From Candidatus Stygibacter frigidus (GTDB lineage: Bacteria; Cloacimonadota; Cloacimonadia; Cloacimonadales; TCS61): 12,737 nt of DNA. A model generated the notes under the pieces. It was not told the DNA's origin, did not search any database, and worked only from the letters and a program-made list of their open reading frames with translations. The position numbers and the translations under genes were made by a program. The stretch covers positions 1 to 12,737 of the forward strand of contig JAVCCT010000167.1 of the NCBI GenBank assembly GCA_030765325.1, in the 5' to 3' direction. How positions within the stretch are numbered: position 1 is the first letter of the stretch; every line of letters begins with the position of its first letter. Below are positions 6,934 through 12,737 of this stretch, in pieces.

Positions 6934-7971
6934 TTACTTTGCCTCTATCACAATATTATCAAACCATGAATTCAGATCACTGATAAGCGTTTTATCAAGT
7001 TTCTTTTCAATATCGATGAATACGCGAGCTCGTGCTTCTTCGAGAGATACTGATCCAGCACGACCGGAAGGATTAAGGCTGAGAATTATATTTCCATCAA
7101 GCTGAGTAAGATTCAAAGACATATCCCAGCGATAAAATACCGTATTATCATCTCGCTGAAGATCTGTGGGCGACATATTAATGGAGCCTTTTACAGATAT
7201 AAATCCGTCACTTTTCACTATTTGAAAACCTGTCCCAGTAATAATCCTTTTCATAATACTTGCAATTCTATCATCTTCATCTCCATCAATATTTAATGAA
7301 AATGTAATATCTCTGGCAGTTTTGATGTAATTATTCTTAATTGAATTCTTATCATATTTAACCTCAAACATTGAACTCATCTGCGGTGAGATTATCCTGT
7401 ACTGACGTAGCAGGTCTTCATTTTTCTGAGTAATCATCCAGGCAGCACCATAAAAGGCATAAATATCCAGAGGATCATTAAGCTCCCGGGTTTTATTCTG
7501 ATAATAAATTATCTGATCGCTGTTGGCTGAAATCATTTCCTCATAAATACCGCCAGTTTCAAAACGGTTAAGATAGGCAATTGTGTGCACCTTGGCTTTA
7601 TCATCAGTATAAGATTCTCCAAATTGCATATTAATGAGGGCTTCATTAGAGGTAAGAGTCACGTTTTTTGTGTTTCTGGTAAAATCATCTGTAGTGGTCA
7701 CGCTGTTTTTGGTAAGCTCTTCATATCTTTTTTCCATAGTCTCACTGGCAGATACTTCTGTACGGAATATGCGAGAAATCTTTGCTGCTGCATCTTTTTC
7801 TGCATCAGAACGTGAAAATCCTGATCCGATCGCTGTGATATATTGAGTATTGGGATATTTATATTCAGGATTATCAAGCCAGTCAGGACGCGGAGCACGT
7901 TTAATGGCTTTATTACTGGCGCAGGAAAATAGCATTAATAGTACTGTGATTATAACTATATATTTTTTCAT
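6934..7971 (-). CDS. LPP20-family lipoprotein
   Basis: A 345-residue lipoprotein. The ATG at 7971 is chosen over an in-frame start at 8049 because AGAGGA (7975-7980) precedes it and it yields a type II signal: MKK, a hydrophobic stretch, then LFSC with lipidated Cys17. Residues 29-65 match the LPP20 pattern: PDWLDNP, Tyr-Ile-Thr-Ala-Ile-Gly (44-49), then SGFSRSDAEKDAAAKI. The C-terminal half is mixed alpha/beta, ending in a conserved-looking segment SLEEARARVFIDIEKKL. LPP20 proteins, including FlgP of flagellated bacteria, are outer-membrane-associated lipoproteins whose roles vary. This gene follows the COG3014-like gene by 10 nt and precedes yjbQ by 1 nt. Its role is not known; its setting suggests a shared envelope complex with the two upstream lipoproteins. 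Confidence 0.88.
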   Translation of the reverse strand: MKKYIVIITVLLMLFSCASNKAIKRAPRPDWLDNPEYKYPNTQYITAIGSGFSRSDAEKDAAAKISRIFRTEVSASETMEKRYEELTKNSVTTTDDFTRNTKNVTLTSNEALINMQFGESYTDDKAKVHTIAYLNRFETGGIYEEMISANSDQIIYYQNKTRELNDPLDIYAFYGAAWMITQKNEDLLRQYRIISPQMSSMFEVKYDKNSIKNNYIKTARDITFSLNIDGDEDDRIASIMKRIITGTGFQIVKSDGFISVKGSINMSPTDLQRDDNTVFYRWDMSLNLTQLDGNIILSLNPSGRAGSVSLEEARARVFIDIEKKLDKTLISDLNSWFDNIVIEAK

Positions 7972-7981
7972 ATTTCCTCTC

Positions 7982-9373
7982 TTATTGCAGGCAGAAAGAT
8001 TCCAGAATATTGATTCCTTCTCCTGTAATTTGTACTGTACCTTTATCATCTGTATAGATCACATTCCCGTATTTATCAAGGTATTGGATTTCCACTCTGT
8101 GTTCACCCGGGGGTAAATGTATTTCCGCTATATGCGCCAGCTGGGGGAAATAATGCGAAATACGAAGGTCAGCCTGCTCAGTTGCAGACATTGCCATATC
8201 AGCCCCAAAATTCAAGATAGAGGATAATAGTTCATTATTTGCCTGCTTTTCAATCTTATCTTTACCTTTTTTAGCCAATAAACCCTTTGAAACTGTGCGG
8301 ATAATAGTTTTTAGATAGATAAGGTCTTTTTTAAATTCAAAAGTGCTGGTTGCCACATTATCAAGGTTTTCCAGTAATGCAGTCTTATATCTTTTGCCAT
8401 CCACCATTATTCTGATATTATTGATCATAGAAGGTCTGCTTTGCATTACAGGTATCTGAAATTTAAAGAACAGATTATCGGTAACATCCTCCCAGTAAAA
8501 CATATCAAAGTAATCAGTTACTTTTTCACCTGAAAGTTTCTCTTTGCTGGTACCAATAAAGATATAGTCATTCCAGGTGCGTATCCACCAGGTGCGAGAG
8601 CGTTTTTCAGGAGATTTACCTGTGAAGCAGAATAGATTTAATCTGCCTTCAGCATCTTGATCAAGACTCACTGAGAGATCAGGTTTGGCAAAATTATATA
8701 TATCAGATTGAGATTCCCAGGCTTCATTAAATTTATTCATGTCTATGCGTACATCATCCCAGTCTTCTGCAGAACGATAGAGTAGCATACTAATATATCT
8801 TGCCATAGCCGAATTATAAAATTTGTTTTCAACCTTCTTTTCGATTTTTGCTTCTTTGGGTGCTTTCAGTTTTGAGTTTTGATCTGCATATTTATCTTCC
8901 AGCACAGCCAGCTTGCCATTTACTTTTCTCACTTCCACAAAAGCATCTTCAGCATCATTAAGATTTATATAATTGAGCGCTTTAAAGATATTAAGGTAAA
9001 TATCCTCATAATCTTCACCACTATAATCCATGGCATTATCATTAAGTGCCATAGAAAGTGTTGCTTTGGAAATGCTCTTTGTGTAAAGCTCTTCTATTGC
9101 TCTTTCGGCTTTCGTAAGGAATTCATTGCTTAACTGGTAATCACCATTAAAATGATACAGCATTCCCAGATCAAGATAATACATCACTCTGTCTTTGAGT
9201 TTATACACATCTTCTTTGGCTTTGATCACTGAGTTGATCGCTGCGGGATAATTGCCTTTATATACTTTTTGAGTGGTTTCCTCAAAAAAGACGTTATTGG
9301 TGGATACATAAGAGCATCCCACAAATAGAAGAGCAAGGGTAGTGCTGATTAGAGCTGCTTGCAATACTCTCAT
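7982..9373 (-). CDS. TPR-like lipoprotein, COG3014-like, function unknown
   Basis: A 463-residue lipoprotein. The ATG at 9373, four bases after the lpoB stop, gives MRVLQ..., a hydrophobic stretch and the lipobox FVGC with Cys20; a longer reading from 9445 would overlap lpoB and hide the signal. Residues ~30-150 are helical and TPR-like (YYLDLGMLYHFNGDYQLSNE; then NIFKALNYINLNDAEDAFVE). A charged stretch rich in Lys and Glu follows. The C-terminal part has a beta-rich region that ends in PPGEHRVEIQYLDKYGN, reminiscent of PEGA-type surface domains. Proteins of this organisation are often encoded next to LpoB-like lipoproteins in Gram-negative genomes (recalled context). The ribosome-binding site is weak, so translation may depend on coupling to lpoB. 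Confidence 0.8.
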   Translation of the reverse strand: MRVLQAALISTTLALLFVGCSYVSTNNVFFEETTQKVYKGNYPAAINSVIKAKEDVYKLKDRVMYYLDLGMLYHFNGDYQLSNEFLTKAERAIEELYTKSISKATLSMALNDNAMDYSGEDYEDIYLNIFKALNYINLNDAEDAFVEVRKVNGKLAVLEDKYADQNSKLKAPKEAKIEKKVENKFYNSAMARYISMLLYRSAEDWDDVRIDMNKFNEAWESQSDIYNFAKPDLSVSLDQDAEGRLNLFCFTGKSPEKRSRTWWIRTWNDYIFIGTSKEKLSGEKVTDYFDMFYWEDVTDNLFFKFQIPVMQSRPSMINNIRIMVDGKRYKTALLENLDNVATSTFEFKKDLIYLKTIIRTVSKGLLAKKGKDKIEKQANNELLSSILNFGADMAMSATEQADLRISHYFPQLAHIAEIHLPPGEHRVEIQYLDKYGNVIYTDDKGTVQITGEGINILESFCLQ

Positions 9374-9377
9374 TACT

Positions 9378-9986
9378 TTAGAACTTGACTTTTTTGTGAT
9401 AGATAAGCTTATTTTTGGGTAATGTTTCCAGCCAGACCTTTTCATTAGTTTCGATATTCACCAGTTCCAGATCTACCTGATAGGTAATAACCTGCTGATT
9501 CTCCACTACATCACGCAGGGATTTAATGCTTCCCATCAGCATATAATCTGCTGCTGTCTCATTCGCCAGGGCTTTCACGGTTTCATCAGAAGCATAACTT
9601 TGCTGATCATTCCTTTCTTCCCTGATATATGTACGCTCATTCTTTGCGGATACAAATTTCACCTTTCCGCTATTGGTTAATTCGCGTTCAATATCTTTCA
9701 TAAAGATATCAGTTTCAATATGTTCGTCAGATAGATTGGCAATTTTACCCAGGATGATCCGTGGTGCTCTATCTTCTTCATTTCTGAAATTAGGCAGCCA
9801 TCCTGATGAAAGCATGCTCATGATCATCTGTTGAGATACATCTCTGCTATCTGTAGCATTCCACCTTCCAGAAAGATCAGGTATCTCATCATCACTCACT
9901 CGTGTTACTTTTGTATTCTGACTGGCACAGCTGCTGAGCAGGATCAATGCTATTGTTAGAATTGACAGGAATAGAACTTTTTTCAT
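9378..9986 (-). CDS. lpoB: LpoB-like lipoprotein (penicillin-binding protein activator family)
   Basis: A 202-residue lipoprotein. GGGAGGA (9991-9997) directly precedes the ATG at 9986. A TTG at 9998 would lie in that ribosome-binding site and is not used. The signal ends LLSSC with lipidated Cys20. The LpoB/COG3417 pattern runs through the protein: DLSGRWNATDSRDVSQQMI, RAPRIILGKIANLSDEHI, ELTNSGKVKFV, then the Arg/Glu-rich RTYIREERNDQQ, ADYMLMGSIKSL and VDLELVNIETNEKVW. In enterobacteria LpoB crosses the periplasm to activate PBP1b during peptidoglycan synthesis. Outside that group the same fold (related to CsgG and TolB N-domains) may have other roles, and no penicillin-binding protein gene is in the window. 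It is the first gene of the lipoprotein operon. Confidence 0.87.
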   Translation of the reverse strand: MKKVLFLSILTIALILLSSCASQNTKVTRVSDDEIPDLSGRWNATDSRDVSQQMIMSMLSSGWLPNFRNEEDRAPRIILGKIANLSDEHIETDIFMKDIERELTNSGKVKFVSAKNERTYIREERNDQQSYASDETVKALANETAADYMLMGSIKSLRDVVENQQVITYQVDLELVNIETNEKVWLETLPKNKLIYHKKVKF

Positions 9987-9999
9987 AAATCCTCCCAAT

Positions 10000-10032
10000 A
10001 AAAAGTACGGGATATGGTACTCAGACCCCGTA
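10000..10032 (-). terminator. possible terminator or leader hairpin between the oxidoreductase and lipoprotein operons
   Basis: On the minus strand TACGGG (10032-10027) pairs with CCCGTA (10011-10006) around a 15-nt loop. C and five T residues (10005-10000) follow. This could end the oxidoreductase operon. The stem is only 6 bp, so some read-through is likely. If transcription starts at the TATAAT at 10045-10040, the hairpin would instead lie in the lpoB leader, immediately before its ribosome-binding site. Confidence 0.5.
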
Positions 10033-10039
10033 TCGTTTT

Positions 10040-10045
10040 ATTATA
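10040..10045 (-). promoter_or_regulatory. -10-like TATAAT upstream of the lipoprotein operon
   Basis: A perfect TATAAT on the minus strand lies 54 bp before the lpoB ATG, in the only gap available for a promoter of that operon. No good -35 is found 16-18 bp upstream (within the gamma-subunit 3' end). AT-rich gaps often contain such hexamers by chance, so this is tentative. Confidence 0.25.
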
Positions 10046-10585
10046 TTATTGGGTTTTTCCGATTTCGTAACCCTTATCTATTGCCGCAAGATTCATATCA
10101 TAAAGTTCTGGCGCTTTTGCCTTCAAAGGTGCAATCGATTTCAGCATTGTTTCTTTCTGAACTAATCCAGTTTTTCCCATTACAACACCAATTGCAACCA
10201 TGTTCATAACCTTAAGGTTACCGATTTCTTTAGCGATACTTGTCATGGGAGCAGAAACGATATTAATATCTGTGCGATCAATTCCATTAGGACACATATC
10301 TTCATTATAAATCAACAGTCCACCAGGAGTGATCATAGGTCCAAACTTATCAATTGAAGGCTGGTTAAGCGCCACAACGATGTCCGGATGAGCTACTACT
10401 GGAGAACCGACTGGTTTATCTGAGATCACGGTAGAAACATTAGCTGTTCCACCACGCATCTCTGGTCCATAAGAAGGGAGCCAGGATACATTTTTGCCTT
10501 CATTCATACCTGCTTTCACCAGGAACTTACCTATTGTCAAAGCTCCCTGTCCACCAAATCCTGCACATATCATCTCAGTTTTCAT
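10046..10585 (-). CDS. 2-oxoacid:ferredoxin oxidoreductase, gamma subunit
   Basis: A 179-residue subunit of the POR/KorC gamma family. GFGGQGALTIGKFL (residues 9-22) and SYGPEMRGGTANVSTVISD are the family hallmarks; the domain helps bind CoA and the acyl intermediate. The ATG at 10585 lies one base after the beta-subunit stop. AGAGGAGG of the beta-subunit end acts as ribosome-binding site, and a longer reading frame up to 10732 would overlap the beta gene out of frame. It is the last gene of the four-subunit operon and corresponds to KorC in the KorDABC naming. Confidence 0.95.
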   Translation of the reverse strand: MKTEMICAGFGGQGALTIGKFLVKAGMNEGKNVSWLPSYGPEMRGGTANVSTVISDKPVGSPVVAHPDIVVALNQPSIDKFGPMITPGGLLIYNEDMCPNGIDRTDINIVSAPMTSIAKEIGNLKVMNMVAIGVVMGKTGLVQKETMLKSIAPLKAKAPELYDMNLAAIDKGYEIGKTQ

Positions 10586-10586
10586 G

Positions 10587-11336
10587 CTATGCCTCCTCTT
10601 TGCCATTATCACGGAAATTCTGGATTTTAAAGAAAGGTAACATCTTTTCGCGTGCCCAGTCCCGGGATTCAATGGCATCAAGTCCCCAGTTAGTGGGGCA
10701 GGTGGAGATAAATTCGATGAAAGTGAAACCACGTTCTTCTTTATTATAGGTTAATGCCTTAGTTACTGCTTTTTTTGCTTTCATAATATCAGCAGGAGAT
10801 AGGAGGCTCACTCTTTCAATAAAAAAAGGTGCTTGCAAAGTGTTCAGAAGTTCACATACTCTGATGGGATAGCCAATATCATCCACATCACGTCCATAAG
10901 GGGAGGTAGTGGTTTTCATGTCAGGAAGTGTAGTTGGAGCCATCTGACCACCTGTCATGCCATAAATAGCATTATTTACGAAGAAAACACTAAAATGTTC
11001 ACCTCGATTAGCGGCATGAACTATTTCCGCTGTTCCAATAGCAGCCAGATCTCCATCTCCCTGATAGGTAAATACATGCATATCAGGACGGGCACGTTTC
11101 ATTCCGGTTGCCAGAGCCGGAGCTCTACCATGCGCAGCTTCCTGCATATCAAAATTAAAGAACTTATAGGCAAACACTGAGCAGCCCACAGGAGCTACAC
11201 CCATCATCTGATTACGCATGCCAAGTTCATCAATGGCTTCGGCTATCAATCTATGTGCTACCCCGTGCAAACAGCCCGGGCAGTATGTAAAATTAAGGTC
11301 GGTCAGTGTATTTGGTCTTGTTGCGATGACTTGCAT
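10587..11336 (-). CDS. 2-oxoacid:ferredoxin oxidoreductase, beta subunit (TPP- and Fe-S-binding)
   Basis: A 249-residue beta subunit. YCPGC (Cys19, Cys22), Cys52 in PVGCS and Cys213 in STCPTNWG are the four expected [4Fe-4S] ligands. Thiamine pyrophosphate and Mg are bound by GDGD (93-96) and VNNAIYGMTGGQ (120-131). Together with the alpha subunit it decarboxylates a 2-oxoacid and passes electrons to ferredoxin, producing acyl-CoA. AAGGAGG lies 7 bases before the ATG, and the start overlaps the alpha-subunit stop as TAATG, so translation is coupled. It corresponds to KorB. Substrate cannot be fixed from sequence alone. Confidence 0.96.
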   Translation of the reverse strand: MQVIATRPNTLTDLNFTYCPGCLHGVAHRLIAEAIDELGMRNQMMGVAPVGCSVFAYKFFNFDMQEAAHGRAPALATGMKRARPDMHVFTYQGDGDLAAIGTAEIVHAANRGEHFSVFFVNNAIYGMTGGQMAPTTLPDMKTTTSPYGRDVDDIGYPIRVCELLNTLQAPFFIERVSLLSPADIMKAKKAVTKALTYNKEERGFTFIEFISTCPTNWGLDAIESRDWAREKMLPFFKIQNFRDNGKEEA

Positions 11337-12430
11337 TATTTCGCCTCCTTAAGACACTCTTCTATTTTGGCTTTCACTTCATCGGTGGAGAATAATATTC
11401 CCCCAACCTTGCCCATGAATTCCACTGGTACTTTGCCATTAACGGCTATCTTCACATCCTGAACCATCTGTCCCAGATTCAATTCAAATACGACTACCTT
11501 TTTCACTTTGGGTCCCACTGCTTTATATACTGCATCATAGGGATAGGGCCACACTGTGATGGGGCGAACCAGTCCGACATTATGACCAGCATCATTAAGC
11601 TCATCAACTGCTGACTTGCAGATGCGTGAAGCAGTACCAAATGCTACTACAAGTATCTCATTATCAGCATTGATATTATAATCTTCCCAACGCTGCTCAT
11701 TAGCCGTTATCTTGTCATATTTCTCACCCAGCTTGATCACATGCTGTTCAAGCACTACAGGGTCTATTTCCAAAGAGTTGATCTCATGGTGATGATGATT
11801 AGGTTCATCTTCATTCGGACAGCAGCACCAGTCAAGATGTTGATTATCAAGCACTTTCAGTTCTGCTTCAGTCTTAGCTGGCTGAAATTCTACAGGTTCC
11901 ATCATCTGACCCAGTAAACCATCTGCCAGAATAATTACCGGATTACGGTATTTATCAGCCAGATCAAAAGCCAGAGCTGCCATATCAGCAAATTCCTGTA
12001 CCGTACTCGGTGCCAGTGCAATTGTGTAATAATCACCATTTCCACCACCACGGGTAGCTTGAAAATAATCTCCCTGAGCTGGCTGAATATCACCAAGACC
12101 TGGTCCACCACGCTGCACGTTTACGATCACCGCTGGAAGATTTGCTCCGGCAAGATAGGAAATACCTTCCTGCTTAAGAGCTATTCCAGGAGAAGATGAA
12201 GATGTCATCGCTCTTCTGCCGCAACCTGCTGCGCCATACACCATATTTATAGCTGCTATTTCACTTTCTGCCTGCACAAATACACCATTAGCTTTCGGCA
12301 TCATGCGCGCCATATATTCTATTAATTCACTTTGCGGGGTTATCGGGTAGGCAAAATATAACCTGCATCCTGCTCTGATAGCTGCTTCTGCTACTGCTTC
12401 ATTGCCCTTCATTAATACTTTCTCTGCCAT
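11336..12430 (-). CDS. vorB: 2-oxoacid:ferredoxin oxidoreductase, alpha subunit (VorB/KorA type)
   Basis: A 364-residue alpha subunit. The MAEKVLMKGNEAVAEAAIRA start closely resembles proteins annotated VorB (3-methyl-2-oxobutanoate:ferredoxin oxidoreductase) and is the reason for choosing ATG 12430; the adjacent ATG at 12433 is possible. GGAGGA lies just upstream. Core motifs are YPITPQSEL, QAESEIAAINMVYGAA, SSSPGIALKQEGISYL, RGGPGLGDIQPAQGDYFQAT and the C-terminal RPITVWPYP, followed by FELNLGQM. Branched-chain 2-oxoacids (VOR) or 2-oxoglutarate (KOR) are the likely substrates; both families are very similar. Residues 202-204 (CCC) and 212-215 (HHHH) form an unusual Cys/His patch (W-C-C-C-P, then N-H-H-H-H-E) in a region that is normally a variable surface linker before NSLEIDPVVLEQH. 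Confidence 0.95.
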   Translation of the reverse strand: MAEKVLMKGNEAVAEAAIRAGCRLYFAYPITPQSELIEYMARMMPKANGVFVQAESEIAAINMVYGAAGCGRRAMTSSSSPGIALKQEGISYLAGANLPAVIVNVQRGGPGLGDIQPAQGDYFQATRGGGNGDYYTIALAPSTVQEFADMAALAFDLADKYRNPVIILADGLLGQMMEPVEFQPAKTEAELKVLDNQHLDWCCCPNEDEPNHHHHEINSLEIDPVVLEQHVIKLGEKYDKITANEQRWEDYNINADNEILVVAFGTASRICKSAVDELNDAGHNVGLVRPITVWPYPYDAVYKAVGPKVKKVVVFELNLGQMVQDVKIAVNGKVPVEFMGKVGGILFSTDEVKAKIEECLKEAK

Positions 12431-12441
12431 CATTCCTCCAA

Positions 12442-12645
12442 TTATTTCTCTATGGTTATTGCCACGTCGGGGCAGGTAGTATAACACATCTTGCAGGCTA
12501 TGCAAGCTTCCTGGTCAAAACATTCAGCATAATGATAACCTTTTTTGTTAATATTCTCGGAAAACCGGATGATCTTCTTAGGGCACGCTGCTATGCATAA
12601 CCCGCAACCCTTACAATATTTAGGATCGACTGTCATTCTCGCCAT
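12442..12645 (-). CDS. 2x[4Fe-4S] ferredoxin-type delta subunit of the oxidoreductase
   Basis: A 67-residue ferredoxin with two CxxCxxCxxxCP clusters: Cys11, 14, 17, 21 and Cys48, 51, 54, 58. AAGGAGA (12651-12657 region) precedes the ATG at 12645. A 19-residue spacer between the clusters contains GYHYAE. It carries electrons from the beta-subunit centre to free ferredoxin and corresponds to KorD. It is the first recognisable gene of the operon and lies 8 to 11 nt before the alpha gene, depending on the alpha start. Confidence 0.96.
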   Translation of the reverse strand: MARMTVDPKYCKGCGLCIAACPKKIIRFSENINKKGYHYAECFDQEACIACKMCYTTCPDVAITIEK

Positions 12646-12657
12646 AAATATCTCCTT

Positions 12658-12737
12658 TTACTTTTTTTTCTTCTTTATACTAAGAATTCTCCCGCTTTGG
12701 TTTATGTCAAAGACTTTCTCCAGTTTTCCACTATAAA
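12658..12737 (-). CDS. C-terminal end of the gene upstream of the ferredoxin (partial)
   Basis: Reading leftward from the edge, one minus-strand frame is open and encodes YSGKLEKVFDINQSGRILSI followed by five Lys residues (25 complete codons), then TAA at 12660-12658. The stop touches the AAGGAG of the ferredoxin gene, as expected for an operon gene. The other two frames close. The peptide looks like a normal Lys-rich C-terminus, but no family can be named from it. No good promoter is seen between it and the ferredoxin. Confidence 0.5.
   Translation of the reverse strand, partial: YSGKLEKVFDINQSGRILSIKKKKK

Noticed and set aside
7972..8049. N-terminal extension of the LPP20 lipoprotein to 8049
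   Set aside because: It would overlap the upstream gene and bury the type II signal; ATG 7971 has a ribosome-binding site and an ideal leader.
7585..8116. Plus-strand frames over the lipoprotein genes
   Set aside because: They are antisense to well-supported lipoprotein genes and show no protein-like features beyond hydrophobic stretches mirrored from the signal peptides.
9987..9998. TTG start at 9998 for the LpoB-like protein
   Set aside because: The TTG is part of the GGGAGGA ribosome-binding site; ATG 9986 gives a proper lipoprotein signal.
10586..10732. N-terminal extension of the gamma subunit to 10732
   Set aside because: The extra 49 residues overlap the beta-subunit gene in another frame and precede the conserved start of the family domain.
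12545..12736. Plus-strand frame encoding a hydrophobic Phe-rich peptide at the right edge
   Set aside because: It lies antisense to the ferredoxin gene and its Phe run is only the complement of a poly-Lys/A tract; the minus-strand reading explains the region better.
1..12737. CRISPR arrays, tRNA or rRNA genes, defence or prophage genes
   Set aside because: No regularly spaced repeats, RNA gene features, integrases, transposases or phage structural genes were found when reading the window; it looks like core chromosome.

Overview
The window looks like chromosomal DNA from an AT-rich, Gram-negative-type (diderm), probably anaerobic bacterium. Three genes in a row encode lipoproteins, including an LpoB homologue, which implies an outer membrane. 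A ferredoxin-dependent 2-oxoacid oxidoreductase points to anaerobic amino-acid or 2-oxoacid metabolism. The mixture of gene families resembles Candidatus Cloacimonadota. That assignment is an impression from protein style, not a database result.

Left part, plus strand. A short open frame that may be the end of an upstream gene (1-72) is followed by about 460 bp without a gene, which holds two ~67 bp direct repeats and an inverted partial copy. Next comes a tight four-gene unit: a secreted protein with an LPP20-like N-terminal motif (531-2060), mutL (2068-3936), miaA (3936-4847) and a parvulin-type prolyl isomerase (4849-5682). It closes with a strong rho-independent terminator. miaA has no ATG, GTG or TTG that could start the full-length protein; the best start is an ATT that overlaps the mutL stop codon. 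A single-gene unit follows, encoding a PdxJ-fold protein (5774-6478) that lacks many active-site residues of pyridoxine 5'-phosphate synthase. It ends in a palindromic, bidirectional terminator.

Middle, minus strand. An operon read right to left encodes LpoB-like lipoprotein (9378-9986), a COG3014-like TPR lipoprotein (7982-9373), an LPP20-family lipoprotein (6934-7971) and a YjbQ-family enzyme (6516-6932). The gene gaps are 1 to 10 nt. The three lipoproteins probably act together at the outer membrane or periplasm.

Right part, minus strand. A four-subunit 2-oxoacid:ferredoxin oxidoreductase (VOR/KOR type) is encoded in the order ferredoxin, alpha, beta, gamma (12645 down to 10046), with gaps of at most 11 nt and one TAATG overlap. 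A further open frame running off the right edge (12658-12737) ends just before the ferredoxin ribosome-binding site and is probably the preceding gene of the operon. The alpha subunit carries an unusual Cys3...His4 patch.

Most of the window is ordinary core metabolism and DNA repair. The points that deserve a second look are the degenerate PdxJ, the missing miaA start codon, the alpha-subunit Cys/His patch, the lipoprotein cassette and the intergenic repeats.
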